DNA from: Gammaproteobacteria bacterium
GTDB taxonomy: Bacteria; Pseudomonadota; Gammaproteobacteria; SG8-11
Direction of reading: 5' to 3'
Length of the DNA: 38,816 nucleotides
Assembly: GCA_013151345.1 (NCBI GenBank)
Contig: JAADIM010000029.1
Span: 1-38,816 of the forward strand
Every line of letters begins with the position of its first letter. Position 1 is the stretch's first letter. The notes under the pieces were generated by a model. The model had not been told where the DNA came from and ran no database searches. It saw only the letters and a program-made list of their open reading frames with translations. This document shows, piece by piece, positions 8,909 to 17,241 of this stretch. The position numbers and the translations under genes were made by a program.

Positions 8909-9321
8909 AGATATCACCGATACAGATTCAGAGAAATTAATTTTTATGTAACGAATAAATATTAACCTAACCTGCCCTAATATATTTGATGGCTTTTTAC
9001 TCAGTCTATATGTTTTCGGCTGATGAATTCCGCTCCGTGATACTCACTGAATAGCCTTACAGCCTGCCTCACCAATGCATGATGTGCTTCAGTAACTTAC
9101 GCTGAACTTACTAAAATCGTGGTAATCACACAAACTGTATAAATTTGTAACTTATTACTCCAATTGATATTGAGGGCGACTACGGCTAGGTGCGGCTAGC
9201 TGAAAATTCGAGTTCACCTTCTCCAAACATCCTCAGTTTCGATGACACCTAGTTAATCTGTATTAATCTATGATGTATAATTTCAGATACTATGAAGTGT
9301 TATAAATTAAGAGGCAATTGT

Positions 9322-9750
9322 ATGTTAACAAATGAAGTAGAAATCGCTAAATCGGAGCAGCAACTAATTGCCTGCTATCCAGTCATGGCTCAGCTTCGTC
9401 CGCATTTGTCAGAACAAGAATTTATATCAAGGGTAAAGTCACAGATGAACGACGGCTACAAGCTGGCGTACATAACAGATAAAAATACAGTTGTCGCGGT
9501 AGCCGGTTATCGCACCGCAATTAACTTAGCATGGGGAAAGTTTCTTTATGTGGATGACTTGGTTACGGATAAAACCAGGCGCTCCTGCGGATTCGGTAAA
9601 CAATTAACCGACTGGCTTGTACAGGAAGCCAAAAAGAACAAATGCGCCGAGTTACATCTCGACTCGGGCCTGCAACGTAAAGATGCACATCGTTTTTATA
9701 ATCGAGAAGAGTTAGAAACTACAGGTTATCATTTTGCTCGAAAATTTTAA
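9322..9750 (+). CDS. GNAT family N-acetyltransferase
   Basis: This is a predicted acetyl-CoA-dependent N-acetyltransferase of unknown substrate. The 142-residue product has the GNAT fold order: an N-terminal helix region, a strand VVAVAGYRTA near residue 58, then LYVDDLVTDKTRRSCGFGKQL, where the Q/RxxGxG/A acetyl-CoA loop reads RRSCGFG, and the C-terminal AELHLDSGLQRKDAHRFYNRE. The ATG at 9322 is preferred over an in-frame ATG at 9292 because AAGAGG lies before it and nothing similar precedes the first. It stands alone, with long non-coding DNA on both sides, so its neighbours give no clue to its target. Confidence 0.88.
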   Translation: MLTNEVEIAKSEQQLIACYPVMAQLRPHLSEQEFISRVKSQMNDGYKLAYITDKNTVVAVAGYRTAINLAWGKFLYVDDLVTDKTRRSCGFGKQLTDWLVQEAKKNKCAELHLDSGLQRKDAHRFYNREELETTGYHFARKF

Positions 9751-10367
9751 TTCATCCGTTGAAAAGTCTTCGTCAATTGCCTACTATCGCCAGCACTCCG
9801 AGAAATTGGTAGACAGGTTCCTAGTGGGGACCAACTCATCGGAGGTTAAAATCCCATCCACGACTAGCATACCCTTCCAATTAACTTAGCACTTTCAACC
9901 GTGGAGGATATTTTCCTTTTTGCCCAAACCTGCGAATATGCCTCTCTTACTAACGACTTACCTAAAGAGGATAGCTGATAACTCATCGCTGGCTTTTGCG
10001 CAATTCATAAGATAGTGAAGCCATCAGTAAATCTTAAGGTAAAGATTATAGCGTTAAAAATGGCTATTATGATAAATGAGATAATGGTTTTTCTGTTAAA
10101 CCTAACACATCAGTTGGATCGTAGCGAGGGTGCCTAAGGTGCTGAAGATAGCGTGTTTTTCCATTTTTTAAGGCGATCGCGTAGTCATTCTACGGGTAAG
10201 TCTTAAAAACTGGAAAAACGCGTTAGATTCAGCGCATTAGGTGCCCGCGGTAGATCCAACTGATTTATTTAGGTTTAAAGGTCATCATCCCATAATGCTG
10301 CAATAAATTATTATTCTTTCATTTTTATATCCCTGTCCCCTATTAAACATACCAGGAAAAATAAGAC
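9751..10367. other. Intergenic region with tRNA-like remnant and long palindrome
   Basis: About 620 bases without a supported gene. The left part (about 9789-9860) resembles a degenerate tRNA-Leu: AAATTGGTAGACA matches a class II D-loop, and a 5-bp stem with a 7-base loop can form at 9816-9832, but no matching acceptor stem is present. The right part holds the palindrome at 10098-10276. A weak AGGA ribosome site precedes the response regulator gene. Confidence 0.55.
10098..10276. repeat. 179-bp near-perfect palindrome, copy A (core TAG-TCATT-CTA)
   Basis: The two arms of about 87 bases (10098-10184 and 10190-10276) are imperfect inverted copies around the 5-base loop TCATT at 10185-10189. 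Outer ends AAACCT/AGGTTT pair, followed by ATCAGTTGGATC (12 bases identical in the inverted arm), then CTGAA and GTTTTTCCA blocks, and finally GTAG/CTAC at the loop. As RNA it would form one very long hairpin. There is no open frame and no transposase, so it is MITE-like or BIME-like. A second element with the same loop and closing bases lies at 38588-38746. Confidence 0.88.
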
Positions 10368-11039
10368 ATGAAGTTATTAATCATTGAGGATTCAACAAGA
10401 TTAAGACGATCCTTGACCGCAGGTTTCAGCCGTATGGGTTACGCAATTGATAGTACAGGGGATGGTAAGGAAGGTCTGAGTTACGCAATGATTAATGATT
10501 ATGATGTGATTATTCTCGACTTGATGCTGCCATCGATGGATGGACTGAGCATACTGAAAGAGTTACGTGATAACAAAAAGAAGACTAATGTTCTCATATT
10601 GTCTGCAAAAGATCAGGTGGAAGACCGCATCGCAGGCCTTAATCTCGGTGCCGATGATTACCTGACCGAGCCTTTTTCTTTTGATGAGCTTCATGCCAGG
10701 TTATTAACCCTAATGCGTCGTATGCATGATATCAAGTCACCTACTATTACAATATATAATGTTATTATTAATACAATAATGAGAGAAGTGAAAGTTAATG
10801 ATTCGATACTTAATCTAACGCCGAAAGAATACCTTATTCTCGAAAACCTCGCCCTGAAGCAGGGGCATATAATTACGTACGCGTCTTTAGAAAATAATAT
10901 ATACACAAGCCTTGAGGCTGTTACACAAAACGCACTTGAAGCGCATGTCAGTGCCTTGCGAAAAAAACTAAAACACGCCGGCGCCTGTGATTTACTTAAA
11001 ACAAAACGCGGATTTGGTTATTACATCGATAAATCGTGA
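10368..11039 (+). CDS. OmpR-family response regulator (atypical receiver)
   Basis: This is a two-component transcription regulator of 223 residues. The receiver domain (1-115) has the acidic pair E7-D8 and phospho-acceptor D51 in VIILDLMLP. The C-terminal winged helix (about 128-222) is OmpR/PhoB-like (LTPKEYLILENLA, VSALRKKL, RGFGYYI). The oddity is the ADDYLTEPF motif: the near-invariant lysine that contacts the phosphoryl group is Glu (E101, codon GAG). It could be activated atypically or be partly phosphorylation-independent. Its stop overlaps the start of the kinase gene (GTGA), so the pair is translationally coupled. The target genes are unknown; the convergent cytochrome gene is a candidate by proximity only. 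Confidence 0.93.
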   Translation: MKLLIIEDSTRLRRSLTAGFSRMGYAIDSTGDGKEGLSYAMINDYDVIILDLMLPSMDGLSILKELRDNKKKTNVLILSAKDQVEDRIAGLNLGADDYLTEPFSFDELHARLLTLMRRMHDIKSPTITIYNVIINTIMREVKVNDSILNLTPKEYLILENLALKQGHIITYASLENNIYTSLEAVTQNALEAHVSALRKKLKHAGACDLLKTKRGFGYYIDKS

Positions 11040-12472
11040 AAAATTACTCTATAGAACAGCGATTAAGTAGACGAGTCGCCATTGTCGCTGGCCTGATATT
11101 TTTGTTCGCTGCCACCACCACTGACCTTGTAATTACACGCTGGCTGGAAAATGGGTTTAACAGGGATTTAAATGCAAAAGCCAACCTGCTAATTACACTT
11201 GTCAAAGATAAACCGGAGGGTCTGGATTTTGATTTTGCAGACGAATTTATGCAAGAATTTGCAACCGAAATAAATCCAGAATATTTTCAGCTATGGCAAG
11301 AAGACAAAAATGTTTTTGAAAGATCACGCTCACTGAAGAACAATGATTTACCTTTTTTGGGGTTAAAACAAACGGAACAAGCCCTTATGGATATTATTTT
11401 GATGGATGGGCGTCGTGGTCGAATGATACAGATAGTGTTTCTTCCTCAAATTCCGGAAAAAGAAGATCGAACACCTGAAAAACTCGCCAGTCAAAAACCA
11501 ATGGCACTGGCAGTTGCCAGAGAACGGGAGGGAATTGAAAGGATAATTACACTTGTTCACTTATCTTCATTTTTTGGCACTACCATCATTCTTATGTTAA
11601 TCCACTTTCTTGTCAAGCTTACTGTGCGTAACAGTTTAAAACCTTTAATTGAGATACAGGAGAAAATAAAAATACTTGATGCTGACAATCTTAAATTTCG
11701 GCTTGAAATTACTCATCCGCCAAACGAACTAAAGGAGGTTATTCGTCAGTTTAATCAGCTATTGACCAGGCTTGGGGAATCGTCTTCAAGAGAACAACGG
11801 TTTACATCAGATGTAGCGCATGAATTAAGAACGCCCATCGCTGAACTTAGATCACTGTCGGAAGTTGCCTTAAAATGGCCAGATGATACTAATCTTGTAA
11901 AAGAGTTTTATCAGGATGTGTTGGCTTCCAGTATGCAAATGCAACTCATGGTCAACAATCTTCTTGCTCTGGCACGATGTGAGAAAGGACAAGTTTTTCT
12001 TGAACCGAGAGAAACAGAGTTAAAAGCATTGCTATTAGAATGCTGGGATCATTACCGGCATGATGCAGACGATAAATATCTGAAGTTTAATTGCACTATA
12101 CCTGACAATTTGAAAATAATGACCAGCCTCACTGAATTTGAACAAATCATTAACAACCTGTTCTCTAATGCCGTGAGTTACGGTACTGCAAATAGTGAAA
12201 TTCGTGTTGAAACAAATATCCTTGATGACCGCGCTAATCTTGTGATATCCAATACAGCAAAGCATTTGGATAAACCCGATCTGTCTGTGATGTTTGATCG
12301 ATTATGGAGAAAAAGCATCGCCAGAACATCATCTGATCATACCGGTTTAGGCCTCGCCTTAGTTAAGGCTTATGCAGAATTACTCGAACTTAAAATCTCT
12401 ACACAACTGTCTGAACAAAATCGATTTACTATAATTATTAATAGCATACCTGCAGTTGAAACTACCCATTAA
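11036..12472 (+). CDS. Membrane sensor histidine kinase
   Basis: This is the partner kinase of the upstream regulator. The 478-residue protein starts with GTG overlapping the regulator stop. Predicted order: membrane segment at about 14-33, periplasmic domain at about 34-170 without a recognised sensor fold, second membrane segment at about 171-195, HAMP at about 196-250, HisKA with H262 in DVAHELRTPIAE, and a HATPase domain with N box NNLFSNAVSYG (373-383) and G2 box TGLGLALVK (436-444). The usual DxGxG G1 motif is not visible; the place is occupied by SNTAKHLDKPDLSVMFDRLWR-like sequence, as in some other kinases of this kind. The signal sensed cannot be told from sequence. Confidence 0.93.
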   Translation: MKNYSIEQRLSRRVAIVAGLIFLFAATTTDLVITRWLENGFNRDLNAKANLLITLVKDKPEGLDFDFADEFMQEFATEINPEYFQLWQEDKNVFERSRSLKNNDLPFLGLKQTEQALMDIILMDGRRGRMIQIVFLPQIPEKEDRTPEKLASQKPMALAVAREREGIERIITLVHLSSFFGTTIILMLIHFLVKLTVRNSLKPLIEIQEKIKILDADNLKFRLEITHPPNELKEVIRQFNQLLTRLGESSSREQRFTSDVAHELRTPIAELRSLSEVALKWPDDTNLVKEFYQDVLASSMQMQLMVNNLLALARCEKGQVFLEPRETELKALLLECWDHYRHDADDKYLKFNCTIPDNLKIMTSLTEFEQIINNLFSNAVSYGTANSEIRVETNILDDRANLVISNTAKHLDKPDLSVMFDRLWRKSIARTSSDHTGLGLALVKAYAELLELKISTQLSEQNRFTIIINSIPAVETTH

Positions 12473-12552
12473 AATAATAAAACCTATTCAGTAAATATTC
12501 AGATCACAGGGCTAAATTCGAATCAGAACAATATTTTATAGAGAATGACGAC

Positions 12553-12663
12553 ATGAAAACTTTAGCTGACTGGACCACCACGGATACAATTAGTGATACA
12601 ACCGCAAAGGTTGATGATTATACCACTTATGCTCTTCTGCTAGGCGTGACGAGGAAATTCTAA
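12553..12663 (+). CDS. Possible 36-residue small protein
   Basis: A short frame beginning MKTLADWTTTDTISDTT and ending LLLGVTRKF lies 80 bases after the kinase gene on the same strand. A weak AGAGA precedes the ATG. No membrane segment or known family is recognised. It may be a chance frame; it is listed because it is the only start-to-stop frame in the gap between the convergent kinase and cytochrome genes that shares their region. Confidence 0.2.
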   Translation: MKTLADWTTTDTISDTTAKVDDYTTYALLLGVTRKF

Positions 12664-12729
12664 CTTTGCTTGTGGTTGATCACGAACAGTGTCTAATTTA
12701 TTCAGCGTGCCGATACTCAGCAAACCTAA

Positions 12730-13920
12730 TTAGAACAAGACAGTATCATGACAATCTGCACAGTCAAAAGACGTGCCTGGGTGACCAGCTTGTTTACCGA
12801 TGGCCGTCACATTGTTATGGCAGTCGCCACAAAACCCGAATGCATTTTGATGCGCTATCGTCTTATTTAGGTTAAAAATAACCGTGCTGTGACAGGCATT
12901 ACACATGTTATTCGTAGAAATGTGCATTCCCGACTTAGCCATTGCTATCGTGCCGTTATGGCAGTCAATACACGCGCCAATTACCGCAGCATGATTGACT
13001 GCAGAAACTTGTATAAATGCCGTCGTGTTATGGCAAGCTTCACAATTATTATTTGTATTTATGTGCCCTATTTTTTTGTCCATCGCGATAGTGCCATTAT
13101 GGCAATTTGCACACACCCCTATAACTTGGTTATGGTCAACAATATTTGCGGGTGCAAAGCTGGTCGTATTGTGGCACGCCTGGCAAACTTCTTTCGCAGA
13201 AATATGGGTAGTCGGTTGCCCAAATGATTCAAATCCATCATGGCAACCAGCACAACCATTACTAAGATCAAATTGACTGTGAAAATCAGTATCGGAAAAT
13301 TGAGTCAGAACATGGTATGCGATGCTGTCAATTTGCGGCTGATCAATCTGGCTGGCCACGTTTTGCATCGCAGTGACATCATTCAATGCATTGGTAATAT
13401 CAACATCTGTTTTAAGTCGAATGTCTGGACCCGTCATTCCTGTCCCATCTATCCCATGGCAACTTGCACAATAAGTTGCATAATGCGTCTGCCCGAAACT
13501 ACCGATTGTATCGACGTTAATGTCTACAACAATACTTGTTGACAGCGCTTGGGTTGTATTCTCAGTTACCGTGAACTGCACACTATACTGGCCTATTTCA
13601 GTCCCTGTTGGCGTCCATTCGAAAATGCCGTTGGCAGCATCAAACACGGCTGGCGTTGATTGTGAAAAAGGATCATTAAATGTGCCCACGGTAACATCTA
13701 CAGAGAAAGCCAGATTATCGCCATCTATATCCGTGCCATCCAGCTCGAGGCGAAGCAAGTTGCTTGTAACAGCGTTCTTACTAGCTATAGGGGTAAGCTC
13801 AGGAGCGCTATTAGTACCATTGCCGTCTGGCACTGGCGTAGAAATAGAGCTTCCTCCACTGCCACCGCAGGCAACAAGCGAACTGACCAATATTACGAAG
13901 AGGAAATATTTTATTTTCAT
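12730..13920 (-). CDS. Nine-heme c-type cytochrome lipoprotein with Ig-like domain
   Basis: This is a predicted exported electron-transfer protein of 396 residues. A lipoprotein signal ends at lipobox LVAC, with C18 as the lipidated Cys, followed by a Gly/Ser linker. Residues about 38-137 look like a cadherin/He_PIG-type beta domain (DGTDIDGDNLAFSV, GIFEWTPTGTEIGQYSV). A single-heme cytochrome c-like segment follows (CASCHGIDGTGMTG, C151). Eight more CXXCH motifs start at C223, C246, C270, C293, C317, C340, C364 and C387. The last part is built from duplicated units of about 47 residues holding CxNCHNGTIAM and CxACHxT, with distal His residues (VDHNQ, VNHAA, IAHQN). The design resembles outer-surface multiheme cytochromes used in extracellular or periplasmic electron transfer; the partner is unknown. 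A perfect FNR-type box lies about 230 bases upstream. Confidence 0.9.
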   Translation of the reverse strand: MKIKYFLFVILVSSLVACGGSGGSSISTPVPDGNGTNSAPELTPIASKNAVTSNLLRLELDGTDIDGDNLAFSVDVTVGTFNDPFSQSTPAVFDAANGIFEWTPTGTEIGQYSVQFTVTENTTQALSTSIVVDINVDTIGSFGQTHYATYCASCHGIDGTGMTGPDIRLKTDVDITNALNDVTAMQNVASQIDQPQIDSIAYHVLTQFSDTDFHSQFDLSNGCAGCHDGFESFGQPTTHISAKEVCQACHNTTSFAPANIVDHNQVIGVCANCHNGTIAMDKKIGHINTNNNCEACHNTTAFIQVSAVNHAAVIGACIDCHNGTIAMAKSGMHISTNNMCNACHSTVIFNLNKTIAHQNAFGFCGDCHNNVTAIGKQAGHPGTSFDCADCHDTVLF

Positions 13921-14256
13921 ACCCTACACTTTATCCCTTAATCGAGAAAAACTATAAAGCATTAACCAAACTATGTAGAACTACATATTTTTGTATTTGT
14001 GACCTGCAACACTAAATTAAATTAAAATGGCTATCCCAAATATCTGTAATTTATATCAATGGCCTATATATGTAGATACGGTACTATGGACATAACAACA
14101 TCTGGGCTCTGTCAACAATGTGCTGATAAATGAAAACACAAATTGATGTGAATCAATTCACATTTTTTTGTAATTCCTTTAGATAATTCGCTAGATAAAA
14201 TAGGGCGCAGGATCTCGAACGCTGAGTGAACGCGGAGTAATTGACAGACTAATTAC
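13921..14256. other. Intergenic region upstream of the multiheme cytochrome
   Basis: This stretch of 336 bases lies between the cytochrome start and the end of the chemoreceptor gene, both on the minus strand. It is AT-rich and holds no coding frame. It contains the FNR-type box at 14143-14156 and an inverted repeat overlapping the chemoreceptor stop (14235-14258). No convincing -10 element could be fixed downstream of the box. Confidence 0.6.
14143..14156. promoter_or_regulatory. FNR/Anr-type binding site
   Basis: The sequence TTGATGTGAATCAA matches the FNR consensus TTGAT-N4-ATCAA at all ten defined positions. It is centred about 230 bases upstream of the cytochrome start and 108 bases beyond the end of the chemoreceptor gene, so the cytochrome is its only sensible target. 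This suggests oxygen-limited expression of the multiheme lipoprotein. Confidence 0.65.
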
Positions 14257-14258
14257 TC
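14235..14258. terminator. Inverted repeat at the end of the chemoreceptor gene
   Basis: GAGTAATT and AATTACTC form a perfect 8-bp stem with an 8-base loop, overlapping the chemoreceptor stop codon. No T-run follows on the minus strand, so it is at best a weak or factor-assisted terminator, or an mRNA 3' end stabiliser. Confidence 0.3.
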
Positions 14259-15546
14259 AAATTTTAAATTCTGACAATAATTTTTGCGTTTCAGTTGTGA
14301 TATTGGTAATTTCATTGCTGGCATTAGCGGTTTGCTGTGCGCCTTCTATCGTCTTGTCGGTGACATCACTTATGCTATATACACTACGATTAATTGCTTC
14401 AGCAACTGTGCTCTGTTCTTCTGCAGCAGCAGCTATTTGAGTATTCATGCTATTTATCGTACTTACTGCGCCTGCTATGAGCTCAAGAGAGTTACCGGCC
14501 TTACCTGCTTTTTCTACGCTGTCTTTTGCCATTTCCAAACCTTGTTCCATGGCGTTAACTGCTTCCCGGGAATCTTGCTGTAGACTTTCGATCATTGATT
14601 GTATTTCTTCAGTTGATTGTTGAGTACGGGAAGCTAAATTCCGAACTTCATCAGCCACAACCGCAAATCCGCGTCCCTGTTCGCCAGCTCGTGCTGCTTC
14701 AATCGCGGCATTGAGCGCGAGTAGATTGGTTTGTTCAGCAATACCTCTTATTACATCTAATACGGTACCAATATTTTCGCTTTGAATTCCAACTTTATTG
14801 ATGACGCCCGAAACGCGCTCTACCTCATCGGCCAAATTAGTTATCGATCTAACGGTTCCCGCGACAACATCCTGACCATTGGAGGTCTCGCTATCAGCAT
14901 GCTGCGCAGCACTCGCTGCCTCATGGGCACTGTTTGATACTTCTCTCACTGAAACCGCCATTTCATCAATAGCGCTGACAGCCAGATCAGTTTCTTCCCG
15001 TTGGCGTTTAGTGCCAATGTTCGTTTGTTCGATTACTGAAGTCATTTTATCTGTAGCAGACGCGAGTTGACCTGTTGACCCAACCATCTGCTCGATGACC
15101 GTATGGATTTTGATAGCAAATTGATTGAACTTTGATGCAAACAAAGCGATTTCATCTGTTTTGTTTGATTCTTCCAAACGTCTGGTTAAATCACTTTCAC
15201 CCTGGGCCATATCAGATATTGCTTGCGTTGCTTTTTTTAACGGTGAAATAAGGATGTAACTGATATACCACGCAATGGCTGCGCCGATGCACAGACCTAT
15301 AATTGACAAAATGGTAACAATTTTTTTCGTTGACGCCATTTCATTTAACAGTGCGTCATCAATTTCTATAGTTTCGGAGGCTGAATTTGTGAGCGCAGAC
15401 TCAAGATTGCTTAAGTTTTGTATGGATTTTACTGCCGCCAGAGTAAAGATAAAAAGTAACAATCCGATACTTGCCCAGATTTTATATTCAATTGTCCAGC
15501 TGGCCGGAGAAAAAACCTTCATTAAATTCGTATGTTGCGCCTTCAT
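14257..15546 (-). CDS. Methyl-accepting chemotaxis protein with minimal periplasmic loop
   Basis: This is a chemoreceptor that would signal through CheA/CheW. The 429-residue protein has membrane segments at about 22-41 and 77-100, only ~35 residues between them, a HAMP domain (about 100-150) and the MCP signalling hairpin with the conserved tip [20 protein letters not shown] and [20 protein letters not shown]. There is no CheR-binding pentapeptide; the protein ends KLLSEFKI. With so small an outer loop it probably senses membrane or redox state, or a partner protein, rather than a periplasmic ligand. A sigma-28-like promoter lies about 90 bases upstream. No other chemotaxis genes are in the window. 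Confidence 0.94.
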   Translation of the reverse strand: MKAQHTNLMKVFSPASWTIEYKIWASIGLLLFIFTLAAVKSIQNLSNLESALTNSASETIEIDDALLNEMASTKKIVTILSIIGLCIGAAIAWYISYILISPLKKATQAISDMAQGESDLTRRLEESNKTDEIALFASKFNQFAIKIHTVIEQMVGSTGQLASATDKMTSVIEQTNIGTKRQREETDLAVSAIDEMAVSVREVSNSAHEAASAAQHADSETSNGQDVVAGTVRSITNLADEVERVSGVINKVGIQSENIGTVLDVIRGIAEQTNLLALNAAIEAARAGEQGRGFAVVADEVRNLASRTQQSTEEIQSMIESLQQDSREAVNAMEQGLEMAKDSVEKAGKAGNSLELIAGAVSTINSMNTQIAAAAEEQSTVAEAINRSVYSISDVTDKTIEGAQQTANASNEITNITTETQKLLSEFKI

Positions 15547-15636
15547 TTTCTTTTCACCTATGTTTATAACGCTAAAATTTCTAACAGATATATGGCATGC
15601 TTCTCAAAAAATTGTTAGAAAGCTGCTGCTACATGT

Positions 15637-15663
15637 ATATCGGTAAAAGCAGAAATTTCTTAA
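15637..15663 (-). promoter_or_regulatory. Candidate sigma-28 (FliA) promoter of the chemoreceptor gene
   Basis: On the minus strand the sequence TTAAGAAA-N11-ACCGATAT matches the FliA consensus TAAAGTTT-N11-GCCGATAA in spacing and in the CCGATA core. It ends about 90 bases before the chemoreceptor ATG. Placement under the flagellar regulon is usual for chemoreceptors. The -35 half is a weaker match than the -10 half. Confidence 0.5.
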
Positions 15664-15805
15664 CTAAATAGACATGGTCTCATTCTATAAAGAACAGGCG
15701 TTTTTCGGCTTATTTGGGTGAAAAATGAATGTAATGGAAGGGGAAGAGGTGAAATCAGCTGCAATTAAAAGGTGTTGATATCGGCACCGTAGTACTAAGC
15801 CTTTG

Positions 15806-15844
15806 CTTAAGCTAAGTAGCTTAAGTAGCTGGGTATAACTACCC
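15806..15844 (-). terminator. Two small hairpins just after purA
   Basis: Directly after the purA stop the minus strand can form a 5-bp stem (GGGTA/TACCC, 15831-15844) and then an 8-bp stem (CTTAAGCT/AGCTTAAG, 15806-15825). Neither is followed by a clear T-run. They mark a plausible 3' end of the purA transcript. The 300 bases between purA and the chemoreceptor hold no gene. Confidence 0.3.
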
Positions 15845-15846
15845 GT

Positions 15847-17184
<1,338 letters not shown>

Positions 17185-17241
17185 TTATATTCTCAACTTT
17201 AATTAAAACTAACCCACAGTCTTTTTATAGCCCTCAGTTCC

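Larger units (their letters stand above)
8499..9321. other. Long AT-rich intergenic region upstream of tssA
   Basis: This stretch of about 820 bases separates the T6SS cluster (minus strand) from a GNAT gene (plus strand). No credible coding frame was found; a 21-codon frame at 8989 has no ribosome site. It holds three 14-bp repeats (8603-8644), three 13-bp repeats (8870-8908) and a tandem pair GCCTACGAAA at 8529 and 8543. It is the likely home of divergent promoters for tssA and the acetyltransferase. No sigma-54 type -24/-12 pair was seen upstream of tssA. Confidence 0.6.

Noticed and set aside
8989-9054. 21-codon frame MAFYSVYMFSADEF in the tssA upstream gap
   Set aside because: No ribosome site, no family, and no neighbour in operon; likely chance.
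8499-9321. Possible CRISPR array, because of the repeated short units
   Set aside because: Units are 13-14 bp, directly adjacent and without spacers; no cas genes in the window.
9292-9321. Upstream ATG start for the GNAT gene
   Set aside because: No ribosome site before it, whereas AAGAGG precedes the ATG at 9322.
12730-15546. Recognising the cytochrome, receptor and two-component genes as one defined system
   Set aside because: Orientation, promoters and spacing differ, and no shared motif links them; only proximity supports the idea.
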